From JAJEFO01 sp965221845 (GTDB lineage: Bacteria; Pseudomonadota; Alphaproteobacteria; Rhodobacterales; Rhodobacteraceae), in NCBI GenBank assembly GCA_965221845.1, contig OZ244919.1, forward strand, positions 1,922,001-1,986,000: DNA of 64,000 nt. The letters run 5' to 3'. The notes under the pieces were generated by a model. That model was not told the origin of the DNA. It worked only from the letters and a program-made list of their open reading frames with translations, and did not search any database. The position numbers were made by a program, and so were the translations under genes. Shown in pieces: positions 37,270 to 46,456 of this stretch (positions are counted from its first letter, which is position 1; the number at the start of each line of letters is the position of its first letter).

Positions 37270-38190
37270 TCAGTGCTCCCTCAATGCGGTGACATGGGCC
37301 GCAACGCCGACGGCAAGCGCCTCAAGATCATAGCCGCCTTCCAGTGTCGAGACCACGCGGCCGCCGGCATGCGCCTCGGCGACCTCGCAGATGGCGGCGG
37401 TCACCCAGCCGAAATCCTCCTCCGTCCAGTTGAGGCTTGCCAGCGGGTCCGATGCGTGCGCGTCAAATCCCGCCGAAACGACCACGAGTTCCGGCGCGAA
37501 GTCGTCGAGAGCGGGAAGAATGACGTCGCCCCAGGCGCGCCGCATCTCGGCGCCCCCGGTCATGGGGGCGAGCGGCGCGTTCAGCACGTTGCCATGGGCG
37601 CCGGTCTCATGCGCTGCGCCCGTCCCGGGATAGAGCGGCATCTGGTGCGAGGACGCGAACAGGGCGCGCGACTCGTCCCAGAGGAGATCCTGCGTGCCGT
37701 TGCCGTGATGAACGTCGAAGTCAAGGACCGCGACCCGGCTGAGCCCGTGCTCGTCAAGCGCGCGTTTCGCCGCGATGGCGGCCGTGCCGAAGAGGCAGAA
37801 TCCCATGGGCGCCTCCGTCTCGGCGTGATGGCCTGGAGGGCGCATGGCGACAAAGGCGGTCCGCGCCGCGCCCGCAATCAGGGCGTCCACCGCCGCGCAG
37901 CACCCCCCGACGGCGCGAAGCGCGGCATCGAGCGAGCCGGACGAGACGTGCGTGTCCGCATCCAGCGACACGAAGGACGATTCCGGAATCGCGGCCGCGA
38001 TCCGGTCGAAATGGGTGGCAGGGTGGCACCGCTCGACCTCGGCGCGCGCGGCGCGCGGCGCATCGTGCCATTCCAGGCCATCCAGCTCCGACAGCGCCGC
38101 GTGCACGGCTTCGGCTCTCGCCGCGCGCTCGGGATGGCCCGGCGGCGTCACGTGCGTGAGCGCGGATTCGTGCCAGTAGATGCCAGTCAT
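37270..38190 (-). CDS. Histone-deacetylase-family (acetylpolyamine amidohydrolase-like) protein
   Basis: A 306-residue zinc hydrolase. It starts near HVTPPGHPERAARAEAV and shows the catalytic MRPPGHHAE, the zinc-binding VLDFDVHHGNGTQDLL, and SAGFDAHASDPLA. Bacterial members deacetylate polyamines or other small acetyl-amines; the substrate here is unknown. I set the start at 38190 (MTGIYWHESALTHV), as in homologues; the frame stays open 30 codons further. It heads the HDAC-xseB-ispA-dxs group. Confidence 0.9.
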   Translation of the reverse strand: MTGIYWHESALTHVTPPGHPERAARAEAVHAALSELDGLEWHDAPRAARAEVERCHPATHFDRIAAAIPESSFVSLDADTHVSSGSLDAALRAVGGCCAAVDALIAGAARTAFVAMRPPGHHAETEAPMGFCLFGTAAIAAKRALDEHGLSRVAVLDFDVHHGNGTQDLLWDESRALFASSHQMPLYPGTGAAHETGAHGNVLNAPLAPMTGGAEMRRAWGDVILPALDDFAPELVVVSAGFDAHASDPLASLNWTEEDFGWVTAAICEVAEAHAGGRVVSTLEGGYDLEALAVGVAAHVTALREH

Positions 38191-38376
38191 GTCCGGAAGG
38201 TCGCAGCTCGGGGGCGAATGCGCAACGGCATCTTCGTCGGCCCGGGCGGATGCCTGCATCGCCGGGGACGGGTCGTTCACGGCTTTCCGCGCTGCCAGGC
38301 GAGCGCCTGGGCGCGCCGGCCAGGCTGACGCGGCACGCGATCCCGCCCATGTCCGGCCCTTCGCGCTGCGGATCGC

Positions 38377-39078
38377 TCAGTCCGGGGCCAGCATGTATCC
38401 GTACCCTCGCACCGTCTGCAGGTAGCGCGGCTGCCTGGGGTCGGCCTCGATCTTGCGGCGAAGCCGCGTGATCTGGACGTCGACTGCGCGCTCCTGGGCC
38501 TGGCCCCCGTCGCGGCCGAGGTCGTCGACAAGCTTGCCGCGGCTCAACGGCTGCCGCAGGCTGGACACGAATATCCTCATGAGGCGCGATTCGGTTGCCG
38601 TCAGCCGGACCCGCCGGTCGCCCTTCCACATCGTCCCCTTCTCGACGTCGTATCGCAGTTCGCCAAGTGACAGGAACTTCGGGGCAAGCTGCGCGGGTTC
38701 GGCGGGCGGCGCGCGCCTGAGTATCGAGTTGATGCGGAGAAGAAGCTCCCTTGGCTCGAAAGGCTTGGCAAGATAGTCGTCCGCTCCCGCCTCCAGGCCG
38801 TCCAGCCGGTCCGCGATCTCGTTCCTCGCAGTAAGCAGGAGGACCGGAACGTCGCGGCTTTCCCTGATTCGCCGGCAAAGGCTCACGCCGTCTTCTCCCG
38901 GCATCATCACGTCCAGCACGATCAGGTCGAACTGGAGGCCGCGCAGAACGTGCTCGGCATGGGCGGCGTCGCGCGCGCAGGAGACGAGGAACCCGTGCCG
39001 GATGAGGTACTTTTGCAGCAGCCCCCGAATGCGCTCGTCGTCATCGACGATGAGAAGATGTGCGTCCGGATCGGTCAT
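38377..39078 (-). CDS. petR: PetR-like OmpR-family response regulator
   Basis: A 233-residue two-domain regulator. The receiver domain has the acidic pair in LLIVDDDERIRG, the phosphorylated Asp in FDLIVLDVMMPGEDG, Thr in LLLTARNE and Lys in YLAKPFEPRELLLR. The C-terminal winged helix has SRGKLVDDLGRDGGQAQERA and TVRGYGYMLAPD. In Rhodobacter capsulatus petR and petP lie together ahead of petABC, and the same pair occurs here with petP upstream. No sensor kinase gene is adjacent. The name is given by similarity and context. Confidence 0.85.
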   Translation of the reverse strand: MTDPDAHLLIVDDDERIRGLLQKYLIRHGFLVSCARDAAHAEHVLRGLQFDLIVLDVMMPGEDGVSLCRRIRESRDVPVLLLTARNEIADRLDGLEAGADDYLAKPFEPRELLLRINSILRRAPPAEPAQLAPKFLSLGELRYDVEKGTMWKGDRRVRLTATESRLMRIFVSSLRQPLSRGKLVDDLGRDGGQAQERAVDVQITRLRRKIEADPRQPRYLQTVRGYGYMLAPD

Positions 39079-39400
39079 CGCCCAAGCCCTCCGCCCCTGA
39101 CGCGCCCTGTCGCCCCAGTCCGGCCGGGGAGATTGCCCGGCTCGCGCGCGGCGCGGCGCACGCATGCGCCGGCAGCCGGCATCGAGGGGCCGTGGAAGCG
39201 GCTCGGGCGCGATCCTGCGGCCCGGGAACCGCAAGGGTTTCGCACGACGGCCCGGCGGACCCGCGGCAGGAGGCCTTCCGCCGGGCCGCCGCTTCCGCGG
39301 GACGAGCCGGCCTTCCCGGGCGCGGCGCGGATCTCGCTCCGGGGCGCCGCGGCCACGCGGGCGCCGGCACGAACGGCGGCCTCCCCTATGGCCGGGCCGG
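39079..39400. other. Gap between petP and petR
   Basis: No gene is recognised. It must contain the petR ribosome-binding region and perhaps a promoter; no clear operator was found. Confidence 0.4.
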
Positions 39401-39907
39401 TCATGGCTCGGCCTTCCTGAACCGCATGCAATGCCGCTGCATGTCGCCGTCCATCATCGCTTCCAGCACCCTGCGGAACCCGGCCACGGCCTCCGGCCCG
39501 GCCTCACGAAAGGCCGCCCTCATGCGGTCGCGCTGGGCCGTCGACAGTTCGCGCTCCAGCGCCGCTCCGGCCTCCGTCAGGTAGAGATTGCGCTCGCGCC
39601 TGTCGCGCGCACCCACCTCGCTGCGGACCAGGCCATGCCCGACAAGCGTCCTCAGCACCCTGTTCAGCGACTGCTTGGTCACGCCAAGGATCGCCAGAAG
39701 ATTGTTGACGGTGGTTCCCGGGGAACGGTTGATGAAGTGGATCGCGCGGTGGTGAGCCCTTCCGTAGCCCCGAGCGGCCAGGATGCGATCCGGATCCGCC
39801 GTGAAGCCCCGATAGGCGAAGAACATTGCCTCGATCCCCTTCCTGATCTGGTCATCGGTCAGAAAAAGCAGGGCCTCGTTGCCCGCTGGTCCGACGGTCT
39901 CTGCCAT
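39401..39907 (-). CDS. petP: PetP-like MarR-family regulator
   Basis: A 168-residue winged-helix protein. GRAHHRAIHFINRSPGTTVN and LLAILGVTKQSLNRVLRTLV form the helix-turn-helix; VGARDRRERNLYLTEAG is the wing (DxRxR pattern). GGAGGGCGCTC precedes the ATG at 39907. It lies upstream of petR on the same strand, as in Rhodobacter. An inverted repeat 30 bases upstream (39937-39955) could be its own operator, shared with the divergent ilvE. Confidence 0.85.
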   Translation of the reverse strand: MAETVGPAGNEALLFLTDDQIRKGIEAMFFAYRGFTADPDRILAARGYGRAHHRAIHFINRSPGTTVNNLLAILGVTKQSLNRVLRTLVGHGLVRSEVGARDRRERNLYLTEAGAALERELSTAQRDRMRAAFREAGPEAVAGFRRVLEAMMDGDMQRHCMRFRKAEP

Positions 39908-39936
39908 GAGCGCCCTCCGTGCCTGGAACACGATTT

Positions 39937-39955
39937 ATGTCAGTCTTGTTGACAT
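39937..39955. promoter_or_regulatory. Inverted repeat ATGTCA-N7-TGACAT between petP and ilvE
   Basis: ATGTCA (39937-39942) and TGACAT (39950-39955) are exact complements with a 7-base spacer, the size of a MarR-type half-site pair. It lies in the AT-rich divergent gap. It overlaps a TTGACA that could be a -35 box toward ilvE. PetP is the obvious candidate ligand, but this is inference. Confidence 0.5.
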
Positions 39956-40048
39956 TCCAAGAGCCGACTGGTATCGATTCTCGGATTTTTCGCAATTTTA
40001 TGTCCAGTTCGGGAAAATTTGCGCAATTTCTGAAAATGGAGGCGTTCG

Positions 40049-40954
40049 ATGGCTGGGTACGACGATCGTGACGGGATGATCTGGATGGACGGCAGGATGC
40101 AGCCGTGGCGGGACGCGAACGTGCATGTCCTGACCCACGCGCTGCACTATGCATCCAGCGTGTTCGAAGGCGAGCGGGCGTATGGCGGCAGGATCTTCGA
40201 GAGCCGCAGGCATTCAGAACGCCTTCGCTTCTCGGCCGCGCAGCTCGACTTCGAGATCCCCTACAGCGTGGACGAGATCGAAGCCGCGAAGCTCGATGTC
40301 CTGAAGGTCAACGGCCTCGGCGACGCCTACGTCCGCGCCGTCGCCTGGCGCGGCGTCGGCGACGACATGGGCGTGGCGTCCGCGCGGAATCCGGTGCGGC
40401 TGGCCATCGCGGCCTGGGAATGGGGAAGCTATTACGGCGCCGCCAAGCTCAGGGGCGCCAGGCTCGACATCTCGGACTGGAAGCGGCCCTCGCCCGAAAC
40501 GGCCCCCTTCCGCGCGAAGGCCGCGGGTCTCTACATGATCTGCACGATCTCGAAGCACAGGGCGGAGGCGAAGGGATGCTCCGATGCCGTCATGCTCGAC
40601 CATCGCGGCTACGTGGCGGAAGCGACCGGGGCGAACATCTTCTTTGCCAAGGACGGCGAGGTGCACACGCCGATGCCCGACTGCTTCCTGAACGGCATCA
40701 CCCGGCAGACGGTCATCGGCATGCTGCAAGAGCGCCAGGTGAGGGTTCACGAACGCCACATCCTGCCGGAGGAGCTCGAAGGCTTCGAGCAGTGCTGGCT
40801 GACAGGAACGGCGGCGGAGGTCACGCCGGTCGGCCAGATCGGCGAATACGGCTTCGAGGTCGGCGCCCTGACGCGCGAGATCGCGGAAGGCTACGAGGCC
40901 CTCGTGCGCCAATTACGGCCCCGAACCGTGCCGCCGACGGCGCCGGCAGCATGA
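40049..40954 (+). CDS. ilvE: Branched-chain amino acid aminotransferase
   Basis: A 301-residue class IV PLP enzyme making Leu, Ile and Val from their 2-oxoacids. Motifs are THALHYASSVFEGERAYGG, the PLP Lys in FRAKAAGLYMICTISKHRA, GYVAEATGANIFFAKDG and GITRQTVIGML. GGAGG lies 7 bases ahead of the ATG. Full length. It is divergent from petP. Confidence 0.95.
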   Translation: MAGYDDRDGMIWMDGRMQPWRDANVHVLTHALHYASSVFEGERAYGGRIFESRRHSERLRFSAAQLDFEIPYSVDEIEAAKLDVLKVNGLGDAYVRAVAWRGVGDDMGVASARNPVRLAIAAWEWGSYYGAAKLRGARLDISDWKRPSPETAPFRAKAAGLYMICTISKHRAEAKGCSDAVMLDHRGYVAEATGANIFFAKDGEVHTPMPDCFLNGITRQTVIGMLQERQVRVHERHILPEELEGFEQCWLTGTAAEVTPVGQIGEYGFEVGALTREIAEGYEALVRQLRPRTVPPTAPAA

Positions 40955-41058
40955 CGGCACGATCGCCGGAGGGTTCCGCGGCTGTCCTGCAGGGCTCTTG
41001 CCCCGGCTCGGCGGGAGGGCCGCCGCGCGACGCCCCGGAGCGCATCGTCCCGCCCGGC

Positions 41059-42108
41059 TCAGGGCGCGCGATGCGCCAGCCTTCCCGCGGCCCAGCGCGC
41101 CGCGTCCGCGACGGCCGGATCAGCGTCACCGGCAAGGCTCCTGGCGTCAGGCAGCAGCGAGGCGGCTCCGGAGTTGCCGATGGCGTAGAGAACGTTGCGA
41201 ACGAGCCTGTTCCGCCCGATGCGCTTGATCGGCGATCCTGAAAACTTCCTGCGGAACGCCCGGTCGTCCAGGTGCGCGAGCTTGCCGAGCAACGGCGCGT
41301 CAAGGTCGTCCCTCGCGGCGTAGCGGGCTTCACGGGCCGCGTGCGCGAACTTGTTCCAGGGACAGACGGCCAGGCAGTCGTCGCACCCGTAGATGCGGTT
41401 GCCGAGCTTGGGACGAAGGGCCTCCGCAACGGGACCGTCATGCTCGATCGTGAGATAGGAGATGCAAAGCCGCGCATCCAGCTGGTACGGTGCCGGGAAG
41501 GCGCCGGTCGGGCAGATGTCGAGACAGCGGCGGCAGCTCCCGCAATGATCGGTCTCCGGAGCGTCGGGCGAGATTTCCGCGGTCGTGCAGATCACGCCCA
41601 GGAAGAACCAGTTGCCGAGGCCGCGCCCGAGAAGGTTCGTGTGCTTCCCCTGCCAGCCGAGTCCGGCCGCCTGCCCGAGCGCCTTTTCCGGAACCGGCGC
41701 GGTGTCCACGAACACCTTGACCCCGCAGTCGGCCTCGGCAGCCAGCCATCGCGCCACCCTCTTCAGGCGCTTCTTGACGAGATCGTGGTAGTCGCGGCCC
41801 CGTGCATGCACCGAAACGAAGCCCCGCTCGCGCCGGTCCAGGTCGTCGAGCGGGTCGTGATCCGGGGTGTACGCCTCGGCCAGGACGACGACCGAACGCC
41901 CTTCGGGCCACAGCTCGGCCGGATTCCCGCGCCATTCGACGCGCCGCTCCATCCAGCGCATCTGGCCGTGGCGGCCCCTCGAAAGAAACTCTGCCAGCCG
42001 GGCGGGAACCTCGGGCACGGCGTCAGGGCGGCAGATCCGCGCCGCCGCAAACCCTTCGGACAGCGCCTTCCCGACCAGTCGCCGCTTGAGGGACTCCTGC
42101 GCGCTCAT
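41059..42108 (-). CDS. queG: Epoxyqueuosine reductase
   Basis: A 349-residue cobalamin- and iron-sulfur-dependent enzyme for the last step of queuosine tRNA modification. Two [4Fe-4S] motifs, CGSCRRCLDICPTGAF and CDDCLAVCPWNKF, are complete. KVFVDTAPVPEKALG and GWQGKHTNLL are family signatures, and a HEAT-like tail follows (RNVLYAIGNSG). It lies 33 bases after gst on the same strand. Confidence 0.95.
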   Translation of the reverse strand: MSAQESLKRRLVGKALSEGFAAARICRPDAVPEVPARLAEFLSRGRHGQMRWMERRVEWRGNPAELWPEGRSVVVLAEAYTPDHDPLDDLDRRERGFVSVHARGRDYHDLVKKRLKRVARWLAAEADCGVKVFVDTAPVPEKALGQAAGLGWQGKHTNLLGRGLGNWFFLGVICTTAEISPDAPETDHCGSCRRCLDICPTGAFPAPYQLDARLCISYLTIEHDGPVAEALRPKLGNRIYGCDDCLAVCPWNKFAHAAREARYAARDDLDAPLLGKLAHLDDRAFRRKFSGSPIKRIGRNRLVRNVLYAIGNSGAASLLPDARSLAGDADPAVADAARWAAGRLAHRAP

Positions 42109-42141
42109 CCCGTGCCGCTCCCGGCGGTCGCACCGGCCGGA

Positions 42142-42807
42142 TCAGAAATCAAGATCGGCATAGTGGGCCGAGGGAGGGAACCCGGGAACCGTGTCCGCCA
42201 GCAGGCTCCGGAAGGCCGGGCGGGACTTGATCCTGGCGTACCAGTCACGCACCGCCTGGCTCTGGCTCCAGTCCACCGTCGATATGTAGTCGAGCGCGGA
42301 GAGGTGCGCGGCGGCCGCGAAATCGGCGAGCGAGGGCTGGGAGCCCGCAAGCCAGCGACGCTCCTCGAGAAGCGATCCCATGTAGGCGAGATGCGCCTTC
42401 ATCGCCTTCGCGCCCGACGTGATGCGCGCGCTGTCCGGATGCCCCAGCTGGGCGATCTTCTTCGTGACCCGTTCATGGAGCAGCCTGGAGGTCACTTCGG
42501 AATGAAACTTGTCATCGAACCAGCCGACGAGGCGGCGGACCTCATGCCGGGCGGCCGGGCTCCCCGGCAGCAGCGGCGGCTCGGGGTTGCGGTCCTCCAG
42601 GTACTCGCAGATCGCGGCGCTCTCGGCCAGAAGCAGCCCGTCAGCCCTGAGAACGGGAACCTTGCCCGCCGGATTCCGGCGCAAGAACTCCGCACTGCGC
42701 TCCCAGTAGCGCTCCTCGACCAGCTCGACTTCAAGCCGCTTCTCGGCGAGAGACAGGCGCACCTTGCGGCAAAACGGGGAAAGGGGGACGTGATACAGTC
42801 TGATCAT
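42142..42807 (-). CDS. Glutathione S-transferase family protein
   Basis: A 221-residue protein. The thioredoxin-like N-terminal domain starts MIRLYHVPLSPFCRKVRLSL. It carries NPAGKVPVL (cis-Pro) and LLLAESAAICEYLE (glutathione gamma-Glu binding Ser). The helical C-terminal domain has PSLADFAAAAHLSALDY. The start at 42807 is before the conserved strand; the 65 upstream codons of the frame are unrelated. It is upstream of queG and likely co-transcribed. Confidence 0.92.
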   Translation of the reverse strand: MIRLYHVPLSPFCRKVRLSLAEKRLEVELVEERYWERSAEFLRRNPAGKVPVLRADGLLLAESAAICEYLEDRNPEPPLLPGSPAARHEVRRLVGWFDDKFHSEVTSRLLHERVTKKIAQLGHPDSARITSGAKAMKAHLAYMGSLLEERRWLAGSQPSLADFAAAAHLSALDYISTVDWSQSQAVRDWYARIKSRPAFRSLLADTVPGFPPSAHYADLDF

Positions 42808-43049
42808 TGGCCGTGAGGGTCTCGATGCGCGCGCAAGATGCCGTGCGCCTCGCCGAGATTCAAGAAGGCCGCGAGGTGAACGGCACGGGCCGCAGCTCGG
42901 GACCGGAACGGCTGTCTCAGGAAGCGCGATCCGCCGCGCGCCGGGCCTCTTCCGCCCGCCGGCTCTTCCTGCCCGGCCGGTCCCCGACGGGTTGATCCGC
43001 ATCCCGGGCCGGGAAGGCCGGCGAGCGGAAGCCGGACCGTTTCCGGGCC

Positions 43050-43697
43050 CTACTCGGCAGGCGCGCCGGCCCTCCTGGCCAGCGCGCGCCGGCGCCTCTT
43101 CGCGAAACGTCTCTTCAGGCGTCTCACGCGCGCCTTCTGATATGCGGCGATCAGCGGCGACGACAAGAGGTAGGACGCCATGCCCGCCGCAATGCCCAGC
43201 GTCAGGCCGCCGACGAGATAGGGAAGGAATATCCGTTTCCAGAACAGGGCCAGGCCCTGCCAGTTCGCGGTCTCGGGCGTGAAGATCGCGAGGAAGTTGC
43301 GCCAGAAGTCCAGCGACGCGTCGGCAAAGGCCAAGACGATCCGGGACAGCGGCACCCCTTCCTCGCCGATCATCCAGAAGCCGAGACCCGTCGACAAGGA
43401 CGCAATCATCGGGAACGTGAACGGGTTGCCGAAGAACGTCGCGAGCAGGGCCGCGAGAACGTTGCCGCGGATCATCACCGCCAGAATCGCCGCCAGGAGG
43501 AAATGCAGGCCGAAGAGCGGCGTGAAGGACATGAAGACCCCGGCCGCGATCCCCCGGCTGATCTTGCGCGCCGGGTCGGGCAGCCGCCGCAGGCGAAGCG
43601 CAGCGTAGCGCAGCGCGCGCTGCCAGCCACCCCTGGGATAGACGCTCTCGCTGACGATCTCGGCATAGGACCGTGGGCTTCTCCGCTTGAAGATCAC
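43050..43697 (-). CDS. DUF2062-domain membrane protein
   Basis: A 215-residue protein with KISRGIAAGVFMSFTPLFGL and a conserved FFGNPFTFP motif, then hydrophobic helices and a very basic C-terminus (RRLKRRFAKRRRRALARR). This matches DUF2062, a family often next to Rsh or glycosyltransferase genes, of unknown function. I use GTG at 43697: it lies just after the rsh stop with GGGGGAG upstream. Translation is probably coupled to rsh. Confidence 0.87.
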   Translation of the reverse strand: MIFKRRSPRSYAEIVSESVYPRGGWQRALRYAALRLRRLPDPARKISRGIAAGVFMSFTPLFGLHFLLAAILAVMIRGNVLAALLATFFGNPFTFPMIASLSTGLGFWMIGEEGVPLSRIVLAFADASLDFWRNFLAIFTPETANWQGLALFWKRIFLPYLVGGLTLGIAAGMASYLLSSPLIAAYQKARVRRLKRRFAKRRRRALARRAGAPAE

Positions 43698-43710
43698 GCG
43701 CGCTCCCCCG

Positions 43711-45831
43711 TCAGGGCTTTCGTTCCGGATCGCGGTGCCTGTGCAGCGAGGCCACGTCGCTGTCGGCCTCGATCGCAAGCATCACCGCGTGCAGGTGTGC
43801 GGCATCGCGAAGCTCGACGTCAACTATGAGACGGTAGAAGTCCGGCTTCCTGTCGATGAACACCAGGTCGGCGATATTCGCGCGCCGTTCCCCGATCAAG
43901 GTGCAGATCCGGCCCAGGACACCGCTGTCGTTGACGATCGTCATGTCGAGGCTGACATTGTGAACCGGAGGGTGCCGGCCCTCCTGCCAGTGAAGGTCGA
44001 CCCACCTGCCGGACTCCTCCTCCAGTTCGGCCAGCGTTTCGCAGTCGATGGCGTGGATCAGCACGCCCTTTCCGCGATAGGCGATGCCGACAATCCTTTC
44101 GCCCGGAACCGGCTGGCAGCAGGCAGCGCGGCGAAACGTCTGGCTGGGCTTGAGGCCGACGACCGCCCGGGCCGCATCGATCTCGTCGCCGGACCTGCTT
44201 GCCAGGCCGGGGTACAATGTCCTGATGACGTCGCGGGCGGCGATCTCGGCCGCGCCGACCCGCGCAAGAAGCTCCATTCCGCTCTCGAGCCCAAGCTGTT
44301 TCGCCGCGGTCCGGAAGGCCTTTTCCGTCGGGCGCTTGCCGACCCGGTCGAAAGCCACGCGCACGAGCTCGCGCCCGAGCTTCTGGAAGCGCTCGCGGTT
44401 CTCCTCGCGCAGGGAGCGGCGGATGGCGGCCTTGGCGCGCCCGGTCGCGACGATGTCGATCCACGTGCCGGGGGGGCGCTGGCCCCGGGCCGTCATGATG
44501 TCCACGGACTGCCCGTTGCGCAGGCGCGTCCAGAGCGGCGCGCGAACCCCGTCCACCTTCGCGCCGACGCAGCTGTCGCCGATCCGCGTGTGTATCGCGT
44601 ACGCGAAATCCAGCGGCGTCGCGCCGCGCGGCAGCTTCACGACCTCGCCTCTCGGCGTGAAGCAGAAGACCTTGTCCGCATACATCTCCATCTTGACGTG
44701 CTCCAGGAACTCGTCGTGGTCGTCGGCGGATTCGAACCGCTCCGAGAGGCCGGCGATCCACTTGGCCGGATCGACCGCGAAGGGATTCTCCGAACGCTCC
44801 CCGTCGCGGTACGACCAGTGGGCCGCCACGCCGGACTCGGCAACCTCGTGCATCTCCCGGGTGCGGATCTGGATCTCGACCCGCTTGGCGTCGCGTCCGG
44901 AGACCGTTGTGTGCAGCGAGCGGTATCCGTTGGACTTCGGCTGGCTGATGTAGTCCTTGAAGCGCCCGGGCACCGCACGCCATCTCCTGTGCACGGCGCC
45001 AAGCGCGGCGTAGCAGTCGGCGTCGCTGCCGACGATGATCCGGAATCCGTGGATGTCGGAAAGCCGCGAGAACCCGATCTTCTTCGTTTCCATCTTGCGC
45101 CAGATGGAGTGCGGCTTCTTCGCGCGCCCGAACACCCTGGCCTCGATCCCGGCCCTTTCAAGCTCCCTTTCCATGTCGGACGTAATCCTGCGGATCACGT
45201 CTCCCGACTTGCGCTGAAGCGTTATGAAGCGGCGCATGATCGAGTTGCGCGCCTTGGGATTCAGGACCCGGAACGCGAGATCCTCGAGCTCCTCGCGCAT
45301 CCACTGCATGCCCATCCGGCCCGCGAGCGGCGCGTAGATGTCCATGGTCTCGCGCGCCTTCTGCTGCCGCTTCGCCGGCGTCATGGCCCGGATCGTGCGC
45401 ATGTTGTGGAGCCGGTCGGCGAGCTTGACGAGAATGACGCGCAGGTCCTTCGACATCGCGATGAACAGCTTGCGGAAGTTCTCCGCCTGCCTGGTCTCGG
45501 AGGACGAGAGCTGGAGGTTCGTGAGCTTCGTGACGCCGTCGACCAGCCCGGCGATCTCGGCGCCGAACTCGCGTTCCACGTCCTCGCGGGTGGACCGCGT
45601 GTCCTCGATCGTGTCGTGAAGCAGCGCCGTGACGATGGTGGCGTCGTCCAGCTGCTGCTCGGTCAGGATCGCGGCGACCGCCACCGGATGCGTGAAGTAA
45701 GGCTCGCCCGACTGGCGACTCTTGCCCTCGTGCATGCGACGGCCGTATTCATAGGCCCGGCCGATCAGTTCGGCGTCGGTCTTCGGGTTGTAGTTCTGGA
45801 CAAGCGCGGCCAGGTCTTCTGCGGTGAGCAT
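43711..45831 (-). CDS. rsh: Bifunctional (p)ppGpp synthetase/hydrolase (RelA/SpoT homologue)
   Basis: A 706-residue stringent-response enzyme. The hydrolase HD site is intact (TALLHDTIEDTRSTRED), with LVKLADRLHNMRTI. The synthetase has RAKKPHSIWRKME, LSDIHGFRIIV and VEIQIRTREMHEVAESGVAAHWSY. A TGS domain (FCFTPRGEVVKLPRGATPLDFAYAIH) and a C-terminal ACT domain (DMTIVNDSGVLGRICTLI) follow. Both active sites look complete. It sits between rpoZ (33 bases upstream) and the DUF2062 gene, the common alphaproteobacterial rpoZ-rsh order. Confidence 0.95.
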   Translation of the reverse strand: MLTAEDLAALVQNYNPKTDAELIGRAYEYGRRMHEGKSRQSGEPYFTHPVAVAAILTEQQLDDATIVTALLHDTIEDTRSTREDVEREFGAEIAGLVDGVTKLTNLQLSSSETRQAENFRKLFIAMSKDLRVILVKLADRLHNMRTIRAMTPAKRQQKARETMDIYAPLAGRMGMQWMREELEDLAFRVLNPKARNSIMRRFITLQRKSGDVIRRITSDMERELERAGIEARVFGRAKKPHSIWRKMETKKIGFSRLSDIHGFRIIVGSDADCYAALGAVHRRWRAVPGRFKDYISQPKSNGYRSLHTTVSGRDAKRVEIQIRTREMHEVAESGVAAHWSYRDGERSENPFAVDPAKWIAGLSERFESADDHDEFLEHVKMEMYADKVFCFTPRGEVVKLPRGATPLDFAYAIHTRIGDSCVGAKVDGVRAPLWTRLRNGQSVDIMTARGQRPPGTWIDIVATGRAKAAIRRSLREENRERFQKLGRELVRVAFDRVGKRPTEKAFRTAAKQLGLESGMELLARVGAAEIAARDVIRTLYPGLASRSGDEIDAARAVVGLKPSQTFRRAACCQPVPGERIVGIAYRGKGVLIHAIDCETLAELEEESGRWVDLHWQEGRHPPVHNVSLDMTIVNDSGVLGRICTLIGERRANIADLVFIDRKPDFYRLIVDVELRDAAHLHAVMLAIEADSDVASLHRHRDPERKP

Positions 45832-45863
45832 CCGGGCCCCCTCCCTGAGGGCAGCGCCAACCC

Positions 45864-46220
45864 CTACTCCCGCGCCCGGGCCTCTTCCATCAGCGCCCGC
45901 AGGAGCCTCTCCTCGCTGATGTCGTCGTCCGCCGGCGCGTCGCCGTCCGCCCCCATCAGCAACGCCATGGAGTCCTCTTCCGGCTCGTCCACCTCGATCT
46001 GGGTCTGGTGCGATTCGATCATGCGCTCGTGCAGCTCGTCGGCGGACTGGGTCTCCTCGGCGATCTCGCGCAGAGAAACGACAGGGTTCTTGTCCTTGTC
46101 CCGGATCACGGTAAGGGGCGCGCCCGCCGAGATCTCGCGCGCGCGGTGCGACGCGATCATCACGAGATCGAACCGGTTCGGAACCTTGTCAACGCAATCC
46201 TCTACCGTCACGCGGGCCAT
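45864..46220 (-). CDS. rpoZ: RNA polymerase omega subunit
   Basis: A 118-residue protein starting MARVTVEDCVDKVPNRFDLV, followed by HRAREISAGAPLTVIRDKDKNPVVSLREIAEE: classic RpoZ. The acidic C-terminal tail (EVDEPEEDSMALL) is usual in alphaproteobacteria. The ATG at 46220 has GGAGATCCTG upstream. First gene of the rpoZ-rsh-DUF2062 group. Confidence 0.96.
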   Translation of the reverse strand: MARVTVEDCVDKVPNRFDLVMIASHRAREISAGAPLTVIRDKDKNPVVSLREIAEETQSADELHERMIESHQTQIEVDEPEEDSMALLMGADGDAPADDDISEERLLRALMEEARARE

Positions 46221-46456
46221 CAGGATCTCCGTACGAGATGAAGTCGGCGGCCCGGGTATGGCTTCCGGACGCGAAAGACAAGCGGAAACTGCATCTGCGC
46301 GGGCGGTTACGGAAATTTGACCGCACGGGCTGTTGCACTTGCCTCGCGCCGGCCGGAAAGCTGCGGCGGGCGGAAAGCCGGAACCAGCCGGACCGCTCTG
46401 CATTTCGTGACGCAGGCGATTTTCCGGGCCCGAACTCTCTGGAGAGGAACAGCCAG

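Noticed and set aside
43687..46320. 877-codon open frame on the plus strand opposite rsh and rpoZ
   Set aside because: It is antisense to two clearly conserved genes and follows their codon pattern; such shadows are expected at this GC content.
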